Shown here piece by piece: positions 1 to 7,953 of a stretch of 29,927 nt of DNA. The DNA is from CAYQSU01 sp964420325 (GTDB taxonomy: Bacteria > Pseudomonadota > Alphaproteobacteria > Rhodospirillales > Defluviicoccaceae). The DNA is taken from positions 1-29,927 of the forward strand of contig CAYQSU010000042.1 in the NCBI GenBank assembly GCA_964420325.1, given 5' to 3'. Positions within the stretch are counted from its first letter, which is position 1, and every line of letters starts with the position of its first letter. The notes under the pieces are model-generated. The model was not told the origin of the DNA. It did not search any database and worked only from the letters and a program-made list of their open reading frames with translations. The translations under genes were made by a program, and so were the position numbers.

Positions 1-1017
1 GTCTACAAGCTCAAGGTCTACAAGCTGCCGCTCGGCACGCCGCAGGCGCGCGGCAAGGCGATGATCAACCTCCTGCCGCTGGCGGCGACCGAGACCATCA
101 CCACGCTGATGCCGTTGCCCGAGGACGAGAGCGCCTGGCGGGATCTGTTCGTCGTCTTCGCCACCGCGTCGGGCCGGGTCCGGCGTAACGCCCTCAGCGA
201 CTTCACCCACGTCATGGCCGGCGGCAAGATCGCCATGAAGCTTGATGCGGGCGACCGCCTGGTGCGGGTCAGGACCTTCAGCGTGGAGGACGACATCCTC
301 CTGTTCACCCGCCGCGGCCAGTGCATCCGCTTCCCGGTCACGGACGTGCGCGTGTTCTCCGGGCGCACCTCGACCGGGGTGCGCGGCATCAAGCTCGCCG
401 ACGGCGACGAGGTCATCAACATGTGCGGGCTGCGCCACGTCGAGTTCGAGGCCGCCGGCCGCGACGACTACCTCGCCGCCGTCAACGCCAAGCGCCGGCT
501 GGCCGGCAGCGACTACACCGGCCGCGACGAGGACCGCCTCCGGGACGAGGAGCTGGCCGCCCGCCTCGACGGGCCGCGCTTCCGCGAGATGGCGGCGAAC
601 GAGGAGTTCCTCCTCACCGTCGCCGAGGACGGCTACGGCAAGCGCACGTCCGCCTACGAGTACCGGGTCAGCGGCCGCGACGGCTACGGTATCGCCGCGA
701 TGGACGTCCAGCGGACGGGCGAACCGACCACGGTGGTCGCGGCGTTTCCCGTGTTGCCGAGCGACCAGATCATCATGGTCAGCGACGGCGGCCAGCTCAT
801 CCGCTGTCCGGTCGGCGACATCTCGATCATGGGCCGCAAGACCCGCGGCGTCCGCCTGTTCAACACCGCCGAGGGCGAGCGCGTGGTCTCGGTCAGCCGC
901 ATCCGCGACGTCGAGAGCGAGGAGGACGACGGCGAGACGGCGGCCGAGGAGGACAACGGCGAACCGCCCCTTGAGAACGGCGGCGCCGAGGAGAAGGGAG
1001 AGGGAAAGCCGACATGA
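1..1017 (+). CDS. gyrA: DNA gyrase subunit A, C-terminal part (5' end outside window)
   Basis: The reading frame is open from base 1, so the gene is cut by the window edge and only about 338 C-terminal residues are visible. They form the beta-pinwheel DNA-wrapping domain of GyrA. A GyrA-box variant (PQARGKAMINLLPL) lies near residues 14-27 of the fragment, followed by pinwheel blades with the repeated pattern seen in RRNALSDF, GQCIRFPVTDVRVFSGRTS and GVRGIKLADGDEVI. The wrapping domain lets gyrase introduce negative supercoils, and the box separates GyrA from ParC. The last ~35 residues are a very acidic tail rich in Glu and Asp, a common place for regulatory tails in gyrase A. The stop overlaps the coaD start in ATGA, implying translational coupling. 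The identification is firm; the N-terminal breakage-reunion domain cannot be judged. Confidence 0.96.
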   Translation, partial: VYKLKVYKLPLGTPQARGKAMINLLPLAATETITTLMPLPEDESAWRDLFVVFATASGRVRRNALSDFTHVMAGGKIAMKLDAGDRLVRVRTFSVEDDILLFTRRGQCIRFPVTDVRVFSGRTSTGVRGIKLADGDEVINMCGLRHVEFEAAGRDDYLAAVNAKRRLAGSDYTGRDEDRLRDEELAARLDGPRFREMAANEEFLLTVAEDGYGKRTSAYEYRVSGRDGYGIAAMDVQRTGEPTTVVAAFPVLPSDQIIMVSDGGQLIRCPVGDISIMGRKTRGVRLFNTAEGERVVSVSRIRDVESEEDDGETAAEEDNGEPPLENGGAEEKGEGKPT

Positions 1018-1547
1018 CCAGACCCCGAATCGGTGTCTATCCGGGCACCTTCGATCCGATCACCAACGGCCACATCGACATCATCGGCCGCGCCTTCCAT
1101 GTGGTCGACCGGCTGATCGTCGCCGTCGCCATCAGCGAGGGAAAGGAGCCGCTGTTCCCGGTCGACGAGCGGGTGACGATGATCCAGGACCAGGTGGCGA
1201 GGCTTGAGAGCGGCGACGGCCGGATCATCGAGGTCCAGCCGTTCTCCAACCTGCTCATGCACTTCGTCGAGGATGTCCGTGCCACCGTCATCCTCCGCGG
1301 ACTCCGCGCCGTCTCCGACTTCGAGTACGAGTTCCAGATGGCAGCGATGAACGCCCGGCTCAACGACACCGTCGAGACGGTGTTCCTGATGGCGTCCGAG
1401 AACCACCAGTTCATCGCGTCGCGCTTCGTGAAGGAGATCGCGCGACTCGGCGGCGACATCTCCTCGTTCGTGCCGGAGGAGGTAGCGCGGCGCACCGTCC
1501 GTCGCCTCGGCGTCGCCCAGCCGCTCCGACTGGCGACGCGGGATTGA
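1014..1547 (+). CDS. coaD: Pantetheine-phosphate adenylyltransferase
   Basis: This 177-residue protein transfers AMP from ATP to 4'-phosphopantetheine, giving dephospho-CoA in the penultimate step of cytoplasmic coenzyme A synthesis. The nucleotidyltransferase signature GTFDPITNGH is at residues 10-19, with the (H/T)xGH motif. The family motif RGLRAVSDFEYEFQMA lies mid-protein and SSFVPEEV near the C terminus. The length is close to the usual 160-175 residues. The ATG overlaps the gyrA stop by 4 nt, and AGGGAGAGGGAAAG just upstream serves as ribosome binding site. A gyrA-coaD pair is common in alphaproteobacteria. The stop codon lies inside the proposed -35 box of the downstream tRNA promoter. 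Confidence 0.97.
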   Translation: MTRPRIGVYPGTFDPITNGHIDIIGRAFHVVDRLIVAVAISEGKEPLFPVDERVTMIQDQVARLESGDGRIIEVQPFSNLLMHFVEDVRATVILRGLRAVSDFEYEFQMAAMNARLNDTVETVFLMASENHQFIASRFVKEIARLGGDISSFVPEEVARRTVRRLGVAQPLRLATRD

Positions 1548-1573
1548 CCCGGGGCGCGGGCGCTGCCTATGGT
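1544..1573 (+). promoter_or_regulatory. Putative sigma70 promoter of tRNA-Lys
   Basis: TTGACC (1544-1549) and TATGGT (1568-1573) are separated by 18 nt and lie about 45 nt before the tRNA, which fits a short-leader tRNA promoter. The -35 box overlaps the coaD stop codon. This is a visual match only. Confidence 0.45.
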
Positions 1574-1619
1574 GCGGTCGCGCCGGCAGCTCCCGATCGG
1601 GAGGGCCGTCCGTCTTTGT

Positions 1620-1695
1620 GCGCCCGTAGCTCAGCTGGCAGAGCATCTGACTTTTAATCAGAGGGTCCTTGGTTCGAATCCAAGCGGGCGCACCA
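1620..1695 (+). tRNA. tRNA-Lys (anticodon TTT)
   Basis: A complete cloverleaf can be drawn. The acceptor arm GCGCCCG (1620-1626) pairs with CGGGCGC (1685-1691), followed by discriminator A and an encoded CCA. The anticodon stem TCTGA/TCAGA encloses the loop CTTTTAA with anticodon TTT. The T arm contains GGTTCGAATCC. It reads AAA/AAG codons. Confidence 0.97.
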
Positions 1696-1757
1696 CCCGG
1701 CCCCGTGGGCGGACGTGCCGATCGTTGTGAAACCGCAAGCAAAAACCCAACCCGGGA

Positions 1758-1786
1758 TTGCCGCACGCCCCGCCATTTGGTAGAAT
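1758..1786 (+). promoter_or_regulatory. Putative sigma70 promoter of the VPLPA-CTERM gene
   Basis: TTGCCG (1758-1763) and TAGAAT (1781-1786) are separated by exactly 17 nt in an AT-richer patch. The start would lie near 1793, giving a 5' leader of about 120 nt before the ATG at 1913. A GTG at 1787 in the coding frame falls on the promoter and has no ribosome binding site, so it is not taken as the start. Confidence 0.5.
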
Positions 1787-1912
1787 GTGGCAAAAATTTG
1801 GACGGCCGTGAGGAAGCGGGGAAGGGCGGCTCGGCCACGATGGATGGCGCGCTTCGACGCTGGTGCGTCGGCGGATGCGTCTGGGCGAGAAGCCCGAAGG
1901 GGAGCTGGGGTC

Positions 1913-2680
1913 ATGGAGGTCGTTCGGATATTCGCGGACGCGCGAAGCGTTCGCCGGTGGCTTGTCCTTTTCGTCGGTGGGTGGCTGGTGCTCGCGGCGG
2001 CCGAGGCGCCGGCGGCGACGTACGTTCAGGGGGCATGGGTCGGCCCGCTCACCCTCAACTTCTCGCACGCGGGTGGCTATCCGCCTTTCAGCGGCTCTTA
2101 TGGAGCCAGCGCAAGCGTGGGCACTCAGACCATCAGTTTGCCGGCTTTCGACGCGAGCCTCGGTATCCTGACTTCCCGCCGGTTCGCCGTCGAGGGCTGG
2201 CTTTATCTCTCGCAGTGGATGGAGCTGGAAGGGATCGTTGATGGCAGCGACGAGGTCTGGGGCGCCACGGATGCCACGGCCACCGGCTCCATCTCCGTCG
2301 CTTTCGGCGGAACCCCCGTGTCCGGCACCGTGCAGCAGTCTTCGAACATCAAGTGCATCCACGGGGTGGGCTTCTGCCGGAACGAGCACCGGGGCGACTG
2401 GGTGGTGGAAACGACCGTGCCGATGATCGTGGTCCCGGCGGACCACGGCTCCATCGACGTCACGCTCTCGCTCGACGTTTCCGGGTATTACGAGATTTTC
2501 GCTCAACGGTTCCGCACCGCGGGCACGGCCAAAGTCGACATTTCAGTCACAGAGTGGTTCGACTACGAGCCGTATCCGCCGCCGCCGCCGGCACCGGTGC
2601 CGGTTCCGGCAGCGCTGCCCCTGTTCCTCGCCGCGCTCGCCGGCCTCGGGATGGCCGGGATGAGGAGGCGCGCCTCCTGA
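1913..2680 (+). CDS. Secreted protein with VPLPA/PEP-CTERM sorting signal
   Basis: This is a 255-residue exported protein of unknown function. The ATG at 1913 follows AGGGGAGCTGGGG and puts a signal peptide at the N terminus: basic residues, then a hydrophobic stretch (WLVLFVGGWLVLAAAEA) and a likely cleavage site near APAAT. The middle is rich in Gly, Ser, Thr and aromatic residues with no recognised enzyme motif, suggesting a beta-rich surface or matrix protein. The C terminus has a proline linker, the motif VPVPAALPLF, a hydrophobic helix and the basic end MRRRAS. This is the tripartite signal recognised by exosortase/VPLPA-CTERM systems, which process such proteins at the outer surface, often with exopolysaccharide. 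No exosortase is in the window. Class assignment is good; function unknown. Confidence 0.8.
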   Translation: MEVVRIFADARSVRRWLVLFVGGWLVLAAAEAPAATYVQGAWVGPLTLNFSHAGGYPPFSGSYGASASVGTQTISLPAFDASLGILTSRRFAVEGWLYLSQWMELEGIVDGSDEVWGATDATATGSISVAFGGTPVSGTVQQSSNIKCIHGVGFCRNEHRGDWVVETTVPMIVVPADHGSIDVTLSLDVSGYYEIFAQRFRTAGTAKVDISVTEWFDYEPYPPPPPAPVPVPAALPLFLAALAGLGMAGMRRRAS

Positions 2681-2696
2681 GCGGGAGCGCGGCCGC

Positions 2697-3644
2697 TCAC
2701 GCCGCGGGCGGGCGGCGGAGCACCAGGCGGTAGAGGAGCGGGGTGAGGTACATCGGGAACTGGTAGACGGCGAGGAACAGGGCGAGATCTTGCGCTGCGT
2801 CCGCAGGCAGTGCCGCGAACAGGAGGGCGAGATTGCGGTTGCCGCCCATCAGCGCGACCATCGGCGCCTCGTCTGCCGAGAAGCCGCCGAATCGCGCCGG
2901 CCATACCCGGGCGAGCGCGGCGAACAGGAGCTGCAGCCCCCAGTTGACGGCAAACGCGAGGGCGGCGGTGCGCACCAGCAGCATCGGCTCGTCGCGCAGG
3001 ATCGCGCCCACGCCGTCCATCACGGCGACGAGGAAGAGGAGCAGCGCCAGCGCCGAGAGGCCGTTGAGGGCGCGGGCCTGCGCGGCGAGCCGCGCGGGGC
3101 CATAGAGGCGGCGGGCGAGGCGGGCGAGCGCCCAGCCGGCGGCGACCATCGCGAACAGGCGGAGCGCGAAGGCCAACAGATCGCCCTCGAGGCCGATGCC
3201 GGCCAGCGCCAGCACCAGCGGTGGCGCCACCAGGGGCGTCGCCGCGGTCGCGGCGAGCATCACAGCGAGTGCCAATCGGGCGTCGAGGCCGAGGATCTGC
3301 GCCAGGTTCGGGGCACTCGCCACCGGCGGCGCGCAGGCGACGAGGACGAGCGCCGTGGTCGCGAACGAGGACAGCCCGAGCAGGTGCGCCACCGCCGCGG
3401 CGGCGAGTGGCGTCGCGATCGTGCAGGCGACGAGCGTGGCGCCGACCCGCGACGCTCCGGCCGGACCGAGCCTCGGGGCGCCGGTCTCGATGCGGACCAT
3501 CGACAGCGCCAACACCGCGACGAGCAGGAGGGGCAGGGCGGGGCGGAGCAGCGCCGCCAGGTCCTCGAGCAGGAAACCGAGGACGATGCCGCCGGCGAGC
3601 GCCGCCGCCGCATGTCGGCCGAGGAGGTCGAGCGCGGCGCCCAT
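2697..3644 (-). CDS. BASS-like (bile acid:sodium symporter family) membrane transporter
   Basis: This 315-residue protein is almost entirely hydrophobic and has about nine to ten predicted membrane helices, the size and topology of the BASS superfamily of sodium-coupled organic anion transporters. The central segment ACAPPVASAPNLAQILGLDA followed by a hydrophobic helix and TPLVAPPL resembles the conserved crossover region of BASS proteins (Pro/Ser/Asn-rich break, then an xxGDxxL-like turn). It is the last gene of the minus-strand run, 44 nt after dctM, so it may help move the same substrate or export a product. The resemblance is to family pattern, not a specific member; an ACR3-like or uncharacterised BASS subgroup remains possible. 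Confidence 0.6.
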   Translation of the reverse strand: MGAALDLLGRHAAAALAGGIVLGFLLEDLAALLRPALPLLLVAVLALSMVRIETGAPRLGPAGASRVGATLVACTIATPLAAAAVAHLLGLSSFATTALVLVACAPPVASAPNLAQILGLDARLALAVMLAATAATPLVAPPLVLALAGIGLEGDLLAFALRLFAMVAAGWALARLARRLYGPARLAAQARALNGLSALALLLFLVAVMDGVGAILRDEPMLLVRTAALAFAVNWGLQLLFAALARVWPARFGGFSADEAPMVALMGGNRNLALLFAALPADAAQDLALFLAVYQFPMYLTPLLYRLVLRRPPAA

Positions 3645-3688
3645 GCCATCCTAGCCGGCGCCGCGCCGGCGAGGGGGCGTCGTGCCGG

Positions 3689-4996
3689 TCACCGCGGCGC
3701 CTGACGCATGGTCTCGGGGAGGAAGGTGGCGATCTCTGGAAACACCACCAGGATCGCCACCATCAGCACCATCAGGAGGAACATCGGCAACGCCGCGCGG
3801 GCGATGTAGCCGATGTCGTGCCGGGTCATGCCCTGGAGGACGAACAGGTTGAAGCCGATCGGGGGCGTGATCTGCGCCATCTCGACGACGACGACGACGA
3901 AGATGCCGAACCAGATGACGTCGATGCCGGCTTGGCGCACCATCGGCTCGACCACCGCCATCGTCAGCACCACCGCGGAGATGCCGTCGAGAAAGCAGCC
4001 GATGACGATGTAGAAAAGCGTCAGCGCGGCGATCAGCGCGACCGGGGAGAGCTCGAGCGAGGCGATCCACTGGGCGAGCGCCCGCGGCAGGCCGGTGAAG
4101 CCCATCGACAGCGAGAGGAACGCCGCGCCGGCGAGGATCAGCGCGATCATGCACGAGGTCCGCGTCGCGCCGAGGAGGCTCGCGACGAAGGTCTCGCGGC
4201 TCAAGGACCCCTGGACCAGGGCCAGCGCCAGCGAGCCGATGACGCCGAAGGCCGCGGCCTCGGTCGCCGTGGCGAGACCCAGGTACATCGAGCCGATGAC
4301 CAACAGCACGAGGCAGACGACGGGAATCAGGAACCGCGCCTCGCGGATCATCGCCGCGAGCGGCATCCCCGGCTCCGGCGGCACCGCCTGGCGACGCACC
4401 AGCGACCAGCAAGCGACGTAGCCCATGAACAGGGCCGCCAGCACGAGGCCCGGCAGGACGCCGGCCATGAACAGCTTGGTGATCGATTCGTTGATGGTGA
4501 CGCCGTAGACGATCAGGATCAGGGACGGCGGGATCATCAGCCCCAGCGTCGCCGCGCCGGCCAGCGTGCCGATGATCATCCGCTCCGGATAGCCGCGCCT
4601 GCGGAGCTCCGGGATCGACATCCGGCCGACGGTGGTCAGCGTCGCCGCCGACGAGCCCGACACGGCGGCGAAGATGGTGCAGCCGACGATGTTGGTGTGC
4701 AGGAGCCGCCCCGGCAAGGGCGCCATCCACGGTGCTAGCCCGCGGAACATGTCCTCCGAAAGACGGGTGCGATAGAGGATCTCGCCCATCCAGATGAACA
4801 GCGGCAACGCGGTCAGGGACCAGCTCGACGCCGACGTCCAGATGGTGGTGATCATGGCGTCGCCGGCGGGACGCGTCGTGAACAGCTCCATGCCGACGAA
4901 CGCCACGCCGAGGAGCGCTAGGCCCACCCACACGCCGGTTCCCAGCAAGAGGAACAGGGTGAACAGGAAGATGGCGGTGGGTGCGAGCTGCTCCAT
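3689..4996 (-). CDS. dctM: TRAP transporter large permease subunit (DctM type)
   Basis: A 435-residue inner-membrane protein with about a dozen hydrophobic helices, matching the DctM length of about 430. Typical DctM features are the N-terminal LLGTGVWVGLALLG helix, the stretch AAVSGSSAATLTTVG near residues 120-134, the PPSLILIVYG segment, and the C-terminal AQITPPIGFNLFVLQG motif. It forms the ion-driven translocation channel of a tripartite ATP-independent periplasmic transporter, working with the DctQ and DctP proteins encoded just upstream. The start follows AAGGGACGG. The gap to dctQ is 33 nt, consistent with one transcript. The symbol denotes the family and does not imply C4-dicarboxylate as substrate. 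Confidence 0.93.
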   Translation of the reverse strand: MEQLAPTAIFLFTLFLLLGTGVWVGLALLGVAFVGMELFTTRPAGDAMITTIWTSASSWSLTALPLFIWMGEILYRTRLSEDMFRGLAPWMAPLPGRLLHTNIVGCTIFAAVSGSSAATLTTVGRMSIPELRRRGYPERMIIGTLAGAATLGLMIPPSLILIVYGVTINESITKLFMAGVLPGLVLAALFMGYVACWSLVRRQAVPPEPGMPLAAMIREARFLIPVVCLVLLVIGSMYLGLATATEAAAFGVIGSLALALVQGSLSRETFVASLLGATRTSCMIALILAGAAFLSLSMGFTGLPRALAQWIASLELSPVALIAALTLFYIVIGCFLDGISAVVLTMAVVEPMVRQAGIDVIWFGIFVVVVVEMAQITPPIGFNLFVLQGMTRHDIGYIARAALPMFLLMVLMVAILVVFPEIATFLPETMRQAPR

Positions 4997-5029
4997 CCGT
5001 CCCTTGCGCTCCGCTCGCGCGCGCGGCCT

Positions 5030-5563
5030 CTACTCGGGCTCGCGGTCCTCGACCGCCTGCCGGCCCGGCGGCACCGCGCCGCCGAGCAGGATGCGGACGA
5101 ACTGGTCGAACAGCGCGAGCGCCAGCACCGAGGTGCCGATCGCCATCGACAGCTGCGGGATCCACAACGGCGTCGCGTCCTGGCCCTGGGAGACGTCGTT
5201 CAGCTTGTGCGACCAGTAGGTGGCCTTGATCGCGTAGTAGGCGAAATAGCCGGCGAGCAGGGTGCCGACGGCGAAGCACCACAGCTCTGCATACCGCCGG
5301 TGCCGGCCGAGCCTGGAGAGCAACACGTTGACGCGGATGTGCGCACCGTGGTTGAGGGCGTAGGCCATGGCGAAGAACGACGCCGCCGCCATGCAGTAGC
5401 CGGCGTAGTCGGTGGCGCCGGGAGCCGTGTGTCCGGTCCAGCGGGCCACCACCTGCACGACGATGATGGCGAGGATCAGCACCAGGAAGACCGCTGCCAC
5501 CCAGCCGCAGGCGGCATAAAGGCCGTCCAGCACCGTTCGCAGTCGCCGACCCAGCTCGGCCAT
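5030..5563 (-). CDS. dctQ: TRAP transporter small permease subunit (DctQ type)
   Basis: A 177-residue protein with four hydrophobic segments, at about residues 14-37, 50-66, 88-108 and 134-152, the standard DctQ topology. Family features include VVARWTGHTAPGATDYAGY and the loop NHGAHIRVNVLLSRL, where DctQ proteins usually carry HIRVD/N. It forms the membrane complex with the large subunit encoded 33 nt downstream. It lies between dctP (75 nt upstream) and dctM, the usual P-Q-M order. Confidence 0.9.
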   Translation of the reverse strand: MAELGRRLRTVLDGLYAACGWVAAVFLVLILAIIVVQVVARWTGHTAPGATDYAGYCMAAASFFAMAYALNHGAHIRVNVLLSRLGRHRRYAELWCFAVGTLLAGYFAYYAIKATYWSHKLNDVSQGQDATPLWIPQLSMAIGTSVLALALFDQFVRILLGGAVPPGRQAVEDREPE

Positions 5564-5594
5564 TGCCGTTCTCTCTCCGCCTCCGGCCCCTTCG

Positions 5595-5629
5595 CGGGCC
5601 CGCCGCGGGATTACTCCGCAACGGGCCCG
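5595..5629 (-). terminator. Hairpin between dctP and dctQ
   Basis: CGGGCCCG at 5595-5602 and again at 5622-5629 can pair as an 8-bp stem with a 19-nt loop, directly after the dctP stop. No T-run follows. Such hairpins may lower permease expression relative to the abundant binding protein or protect the dctP transcript. This is inference from position. Confidence 0.4.
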
Positions 5630-5638
5630 GCCCCTCGG

Positions 5639-6628
5639 CTACTGCATCGCCTTGTAGGCGTCGAGGATCGACTTGCCCTCGGCCCCCGCCTTTTCAAGCC
5701 ATTCCGCGGTCATCTTCTCGCCGATGGCCTCGAGATCGGCGCGCAGCGTGTCGCCCGGCGGCTGCACCTTCATGCCGTTGGCGGCGAGCTGCTGGTTGTA
5801 CCAGTCGGTGAGTTGCTGCGACTTGATGGTGCCCGCCCGCTCAGCCAGCTGCGCCAGTCCTCTGAGGATGTTGCGGGTGCCCTCGTCGAGGCCGTCCCAG
5901 GCGGCCTTGTTGACCAGCACGTAATTGCGCGGAAGCCACGCGTTGACCTCGTAGAAGTGGGAGACATGCTCCCACACCTTGCGGTCGTAGCCGGTGGCTC
6001 CCGACGAGATCATCGATTCGGCGACGCCGGTGGCCAGCGCCTGGGTCAGCTCCGCGGCCTCGATCTGCACCGGCTGCATGCCGGTGAGCTCGGCCATCCT
6101 CGCCGTCGCGGCGTTGTACGCGCGGAACTTGATGCCCTTGAGGTCGCCGGCCGAGTTCACCTCCTTCTTCACGTAGAGCCCCTGCGGCGGCCACGGCACC
6201 GAGTAGAGCAGCACGAGATTCTGTTCGGCGAGCAGCTTCTCGAGCGTCGGCCGCGCCGCCTTCCACAGTTTCGCCGAGGCCTCGAACGAGGTGGCGACGA
6301 ACGGCACCGAATCGAAGCCGAACAGCGCGTTCTCGTTCTCGTGCGCGGACAAGAGCCGCTCGCCGATCGGCGCCTGGCCGGTCTGCACGGCGCGCTTGAT
6401 CTCGCTGCCCTTGAACAAGGAGCCGCTGGCATGCACGACGATCTCGAGCTTGCCGCCGGTCGCCGCCTTGACCGCCTCGGCGAAGGCCTTGCCGGTCTCG
6501 GTGTGGAAGTTGCCGTCGGCGTAGGCCATCGGCATGTCCCATTTCTCGGCGGTGGCGGCGGCGAGGCCGCCGAGCGTCAGGCCGGCTGCGACGGCGGCTA
6601 CGGTGACGGCTCTGGTCAATCTGGTCAT
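5639..6628 (-). CDS. dctP: TRAP transporter periplasmic solute-binding protein (DctP type)
   Basis: This 329-residue protein captures the substrate in the periplasm and hands it to DctQM. The ATG at 6628 follows GGAGGGAGGAACAG and yields a Sec signal peptide (MTRLTRAVTVAAVAAGLTLG, cleavage near AATAE). TRAP-binding-protein features include the early segment FHTETGKAFAEAVKAATGG, then LKGIKFRAYN, which carries the conserved arginine that usually salt-bridges a substrate carboxylate, and the C-terminal helix region. A carboxylate-containing ligand is therefore expected. The adjacent DadA-like oxidoreductase suggests an amino or imino acid, which is inference. The same frame stays open far upstream through other genes; that part is not coding. 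Confidence 0.92.
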   Translation of the reverse strand: MTRLTRAVTVAAVAAGLTLGGLAAATAEKWDMPMAYADGNFHTETGKAFAEAVKAATGGKLEIVVHASGSLFKGSEIKRAVQTGQAPIGERLLSAHENENALFGFDSVPFVATSFEASAKLWKAARPTLEKLLAEQNLVLLYSVPWPPQGLYVKKEVNSAGDLKGIKFRAYNAATARMAELTGMQPVQIEAAELTQALATGVAESMISSGATGYDRKVWEHVSHFYEVNAWLPRNYVLVNKAAWDGLDEGTRNILRGLAQLAERAGTIKSQQLTDWYNQQLAANGMKVQPPGDTLRADLEAIGEKMTAEWLEKAGAEGKSILDAYKAMQ

Positions 6629-6675
6629 GATTGCTGTTCCTCCCTCCGTGGTTGCGGTTCGCCGCGCCTGCGGCA

Positions 6676-7953
6676 TCACGAGAACCTGTCCGGGGAATAC
6701 CTCGACAGGTCGACGTTCGAGGCGTGGCCCGCCATCATATCGGCGACAATCCGGCCTGTCTTGGGCCCGGCGGTGAATCCGACATGGTGGTGGCCGCAGG
6801 CGAAAACCACGTTGGGGAAGTGCCTGGGCGCGCCGATCGCCGGCAGGCTGTCCGGCAGCACCGGTCGGTGCCCCATCCAGCTCTCGACCTGGACCTCGCC
6901 GATCCCGGGAAACAGCCTGCGCGCGTGCTCGACAAGGACCTCGGCCCGCCGCGGCCGGGGCGGCGCCTCGAGGCCGGCGAACTCGACCTGGCCGGCCATG
7001 CGCAGGCCTTCGGTCATGGGCGTCAGCACACACTTGCCGCGAGTCCACAGCACCGGGAACGCCGGGCCGTCGCGGGCGCCCTTCAGCATCACGTGGTAGC
7101 CGCGCTCGGACTCGATCGGGAGGTGGAGGCCGAGGCTGCGGGCGAGATCGCCGGACCAAGCGCCGGCCGCGACCACCACCCGGTCCGCCGGCATCGCGCC
7201 CGCGCTGGTGGCGACGCCGGTGACCGCCCCGCCGCGGCGGAGGAAGCCCTCGACCTTCGCCTGCACCAGCGTTCCGCCTGTGCCGACGAAATGGGCCGCC
7301 AGATCCTTGACGTAGCGCCCGGGGTCGGCGCAGAAGCCGTGCCGGTCCCTGAGCACGACGGCGAACCGCCCCTCCGGCGCGAGGCCGGGGATGAGGTTGC
7401 GGAGCGCCTCGCCGGACACCTCGTCCCAGGTGGCGCCGTGGGCGCGCCGGAGCGCCCAGGCATAGCCGTCCTTCCGGAAGCCCCTCTCGTCGGAATAGAG
7501 GTGGACGTAGGGGCCGTTCTTCAGCCAGCGCTCGGCCGGCGTGCCGGCGGACAGCGCCCGGTGCTGCTCGAGGGTGTCGAAGACGAGGTGGGCCAGGCCC
7601 CTGGCCGTGCACTCGACGACGGAGCGCCGGCTCGCAAGCATGTAGCGGACGAACCACGGCAGCCGCCGGAGCAAGTGGGCGAGGCTCAGCGACAGGGGAC
7701 CGAGCGGGTCGGCCAGCATGCCCGGGATCTTGAACAGGAGCCCAGGCGCGTTGACCGGGACCACCGAGCCGCCGGCGAGCACGCCGGCGTGGCCGAAGCT
7801 GGTGCCCTCGCCGGGTGCCCTCTCGTCGACGAGGACGACGCGCCGGCCGTCCCGCTGCAGATGGATGGCGGCGGCGACGCCGACGATGCCGGCGCCGACG
7901 ACGATCACGGTCTCGCTGCCGGCGCTCGGGTCCGTTCCTTTCGCCCCTATCAC
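6676..7953 (-). CDS. DadA-like FAD-dependent oxidoreductase (D-amino acid dehydrogenase family)
   Basis: A 425-residue flavoprotein of the DAO/DadA family. The FAD-binding Rossmann motif VVGAGIVGVAAAIHL is at about residues 17-31, ending in an acidic residue (VVLVDE). The DadA-like GTSFGHAGVLAGG follows, and a C-terminal region contains SWMGHRPVLPDSLPAIGA and the flavin-contacting FACGHHHVGFTAGP. Members oxidise D-amino acids, sarcosine, glycine or related secondary amines to oxo acids. The GTG start at 7953 overlaps the stop of the MBL-fold gene in GTGA, and dctP begins 47 nt after its stop. It probably oxidises the compound imported by the TRAP system. The exact substrate cannot be read from sequence. 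Confidence 0.85.
   Translation of the reverse strand: MIGAKGTDPSAGSETVIVVGAGIVGVAAAIHLQRDGRRVVLVDERAPGEGTSFGHAGVLAGGSVVPVNAPGLLFKIPGMLADPLGPLSLSLAHLLRRLPWFVRYMLASRRSVVECTARGLAHLVFDTLEQHRALSAGTPAERWLKNGPYVHLYSDERGFRKDGYAWALRRAHGATWDEVSGEALRNLIPGLAPEGRFAVVLRDRHGFCADPGRYVKDLAAHFVGTGGTLVQAKVEGFLRRGGAVTGVATSAGAMPADRVVVAAGAWSGDLARSLGLHLPIESERGYHVMLKGARDGPAFPVLWTRGKCVLTPMTEGLRMAGQVEFAGLEAPPRPRRAEVLVEHARRLFPGIGEVQVESWMGHRPVLPDSLPAIGAPRHFPNVVFACGHHHVGFTAGPKTGRIVADMMAGHASNVDLSRYSPDRFS

Noticed and set aside
1787..1912. Upstream GTG start for the VPLPA-CTERM protein
   Set aside because: It lies directly on the proposed promoter, has no ribosome binding site, and would bury the signal peptide about 40 residues inside the protein.
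3221..4738. 505-residue plus-strand frame opposite the BASS-like and dctM genes
   Set aside because: Extreme Arg/Asp/His composition and antisense to membrane-protein genes; a compositional artefact.
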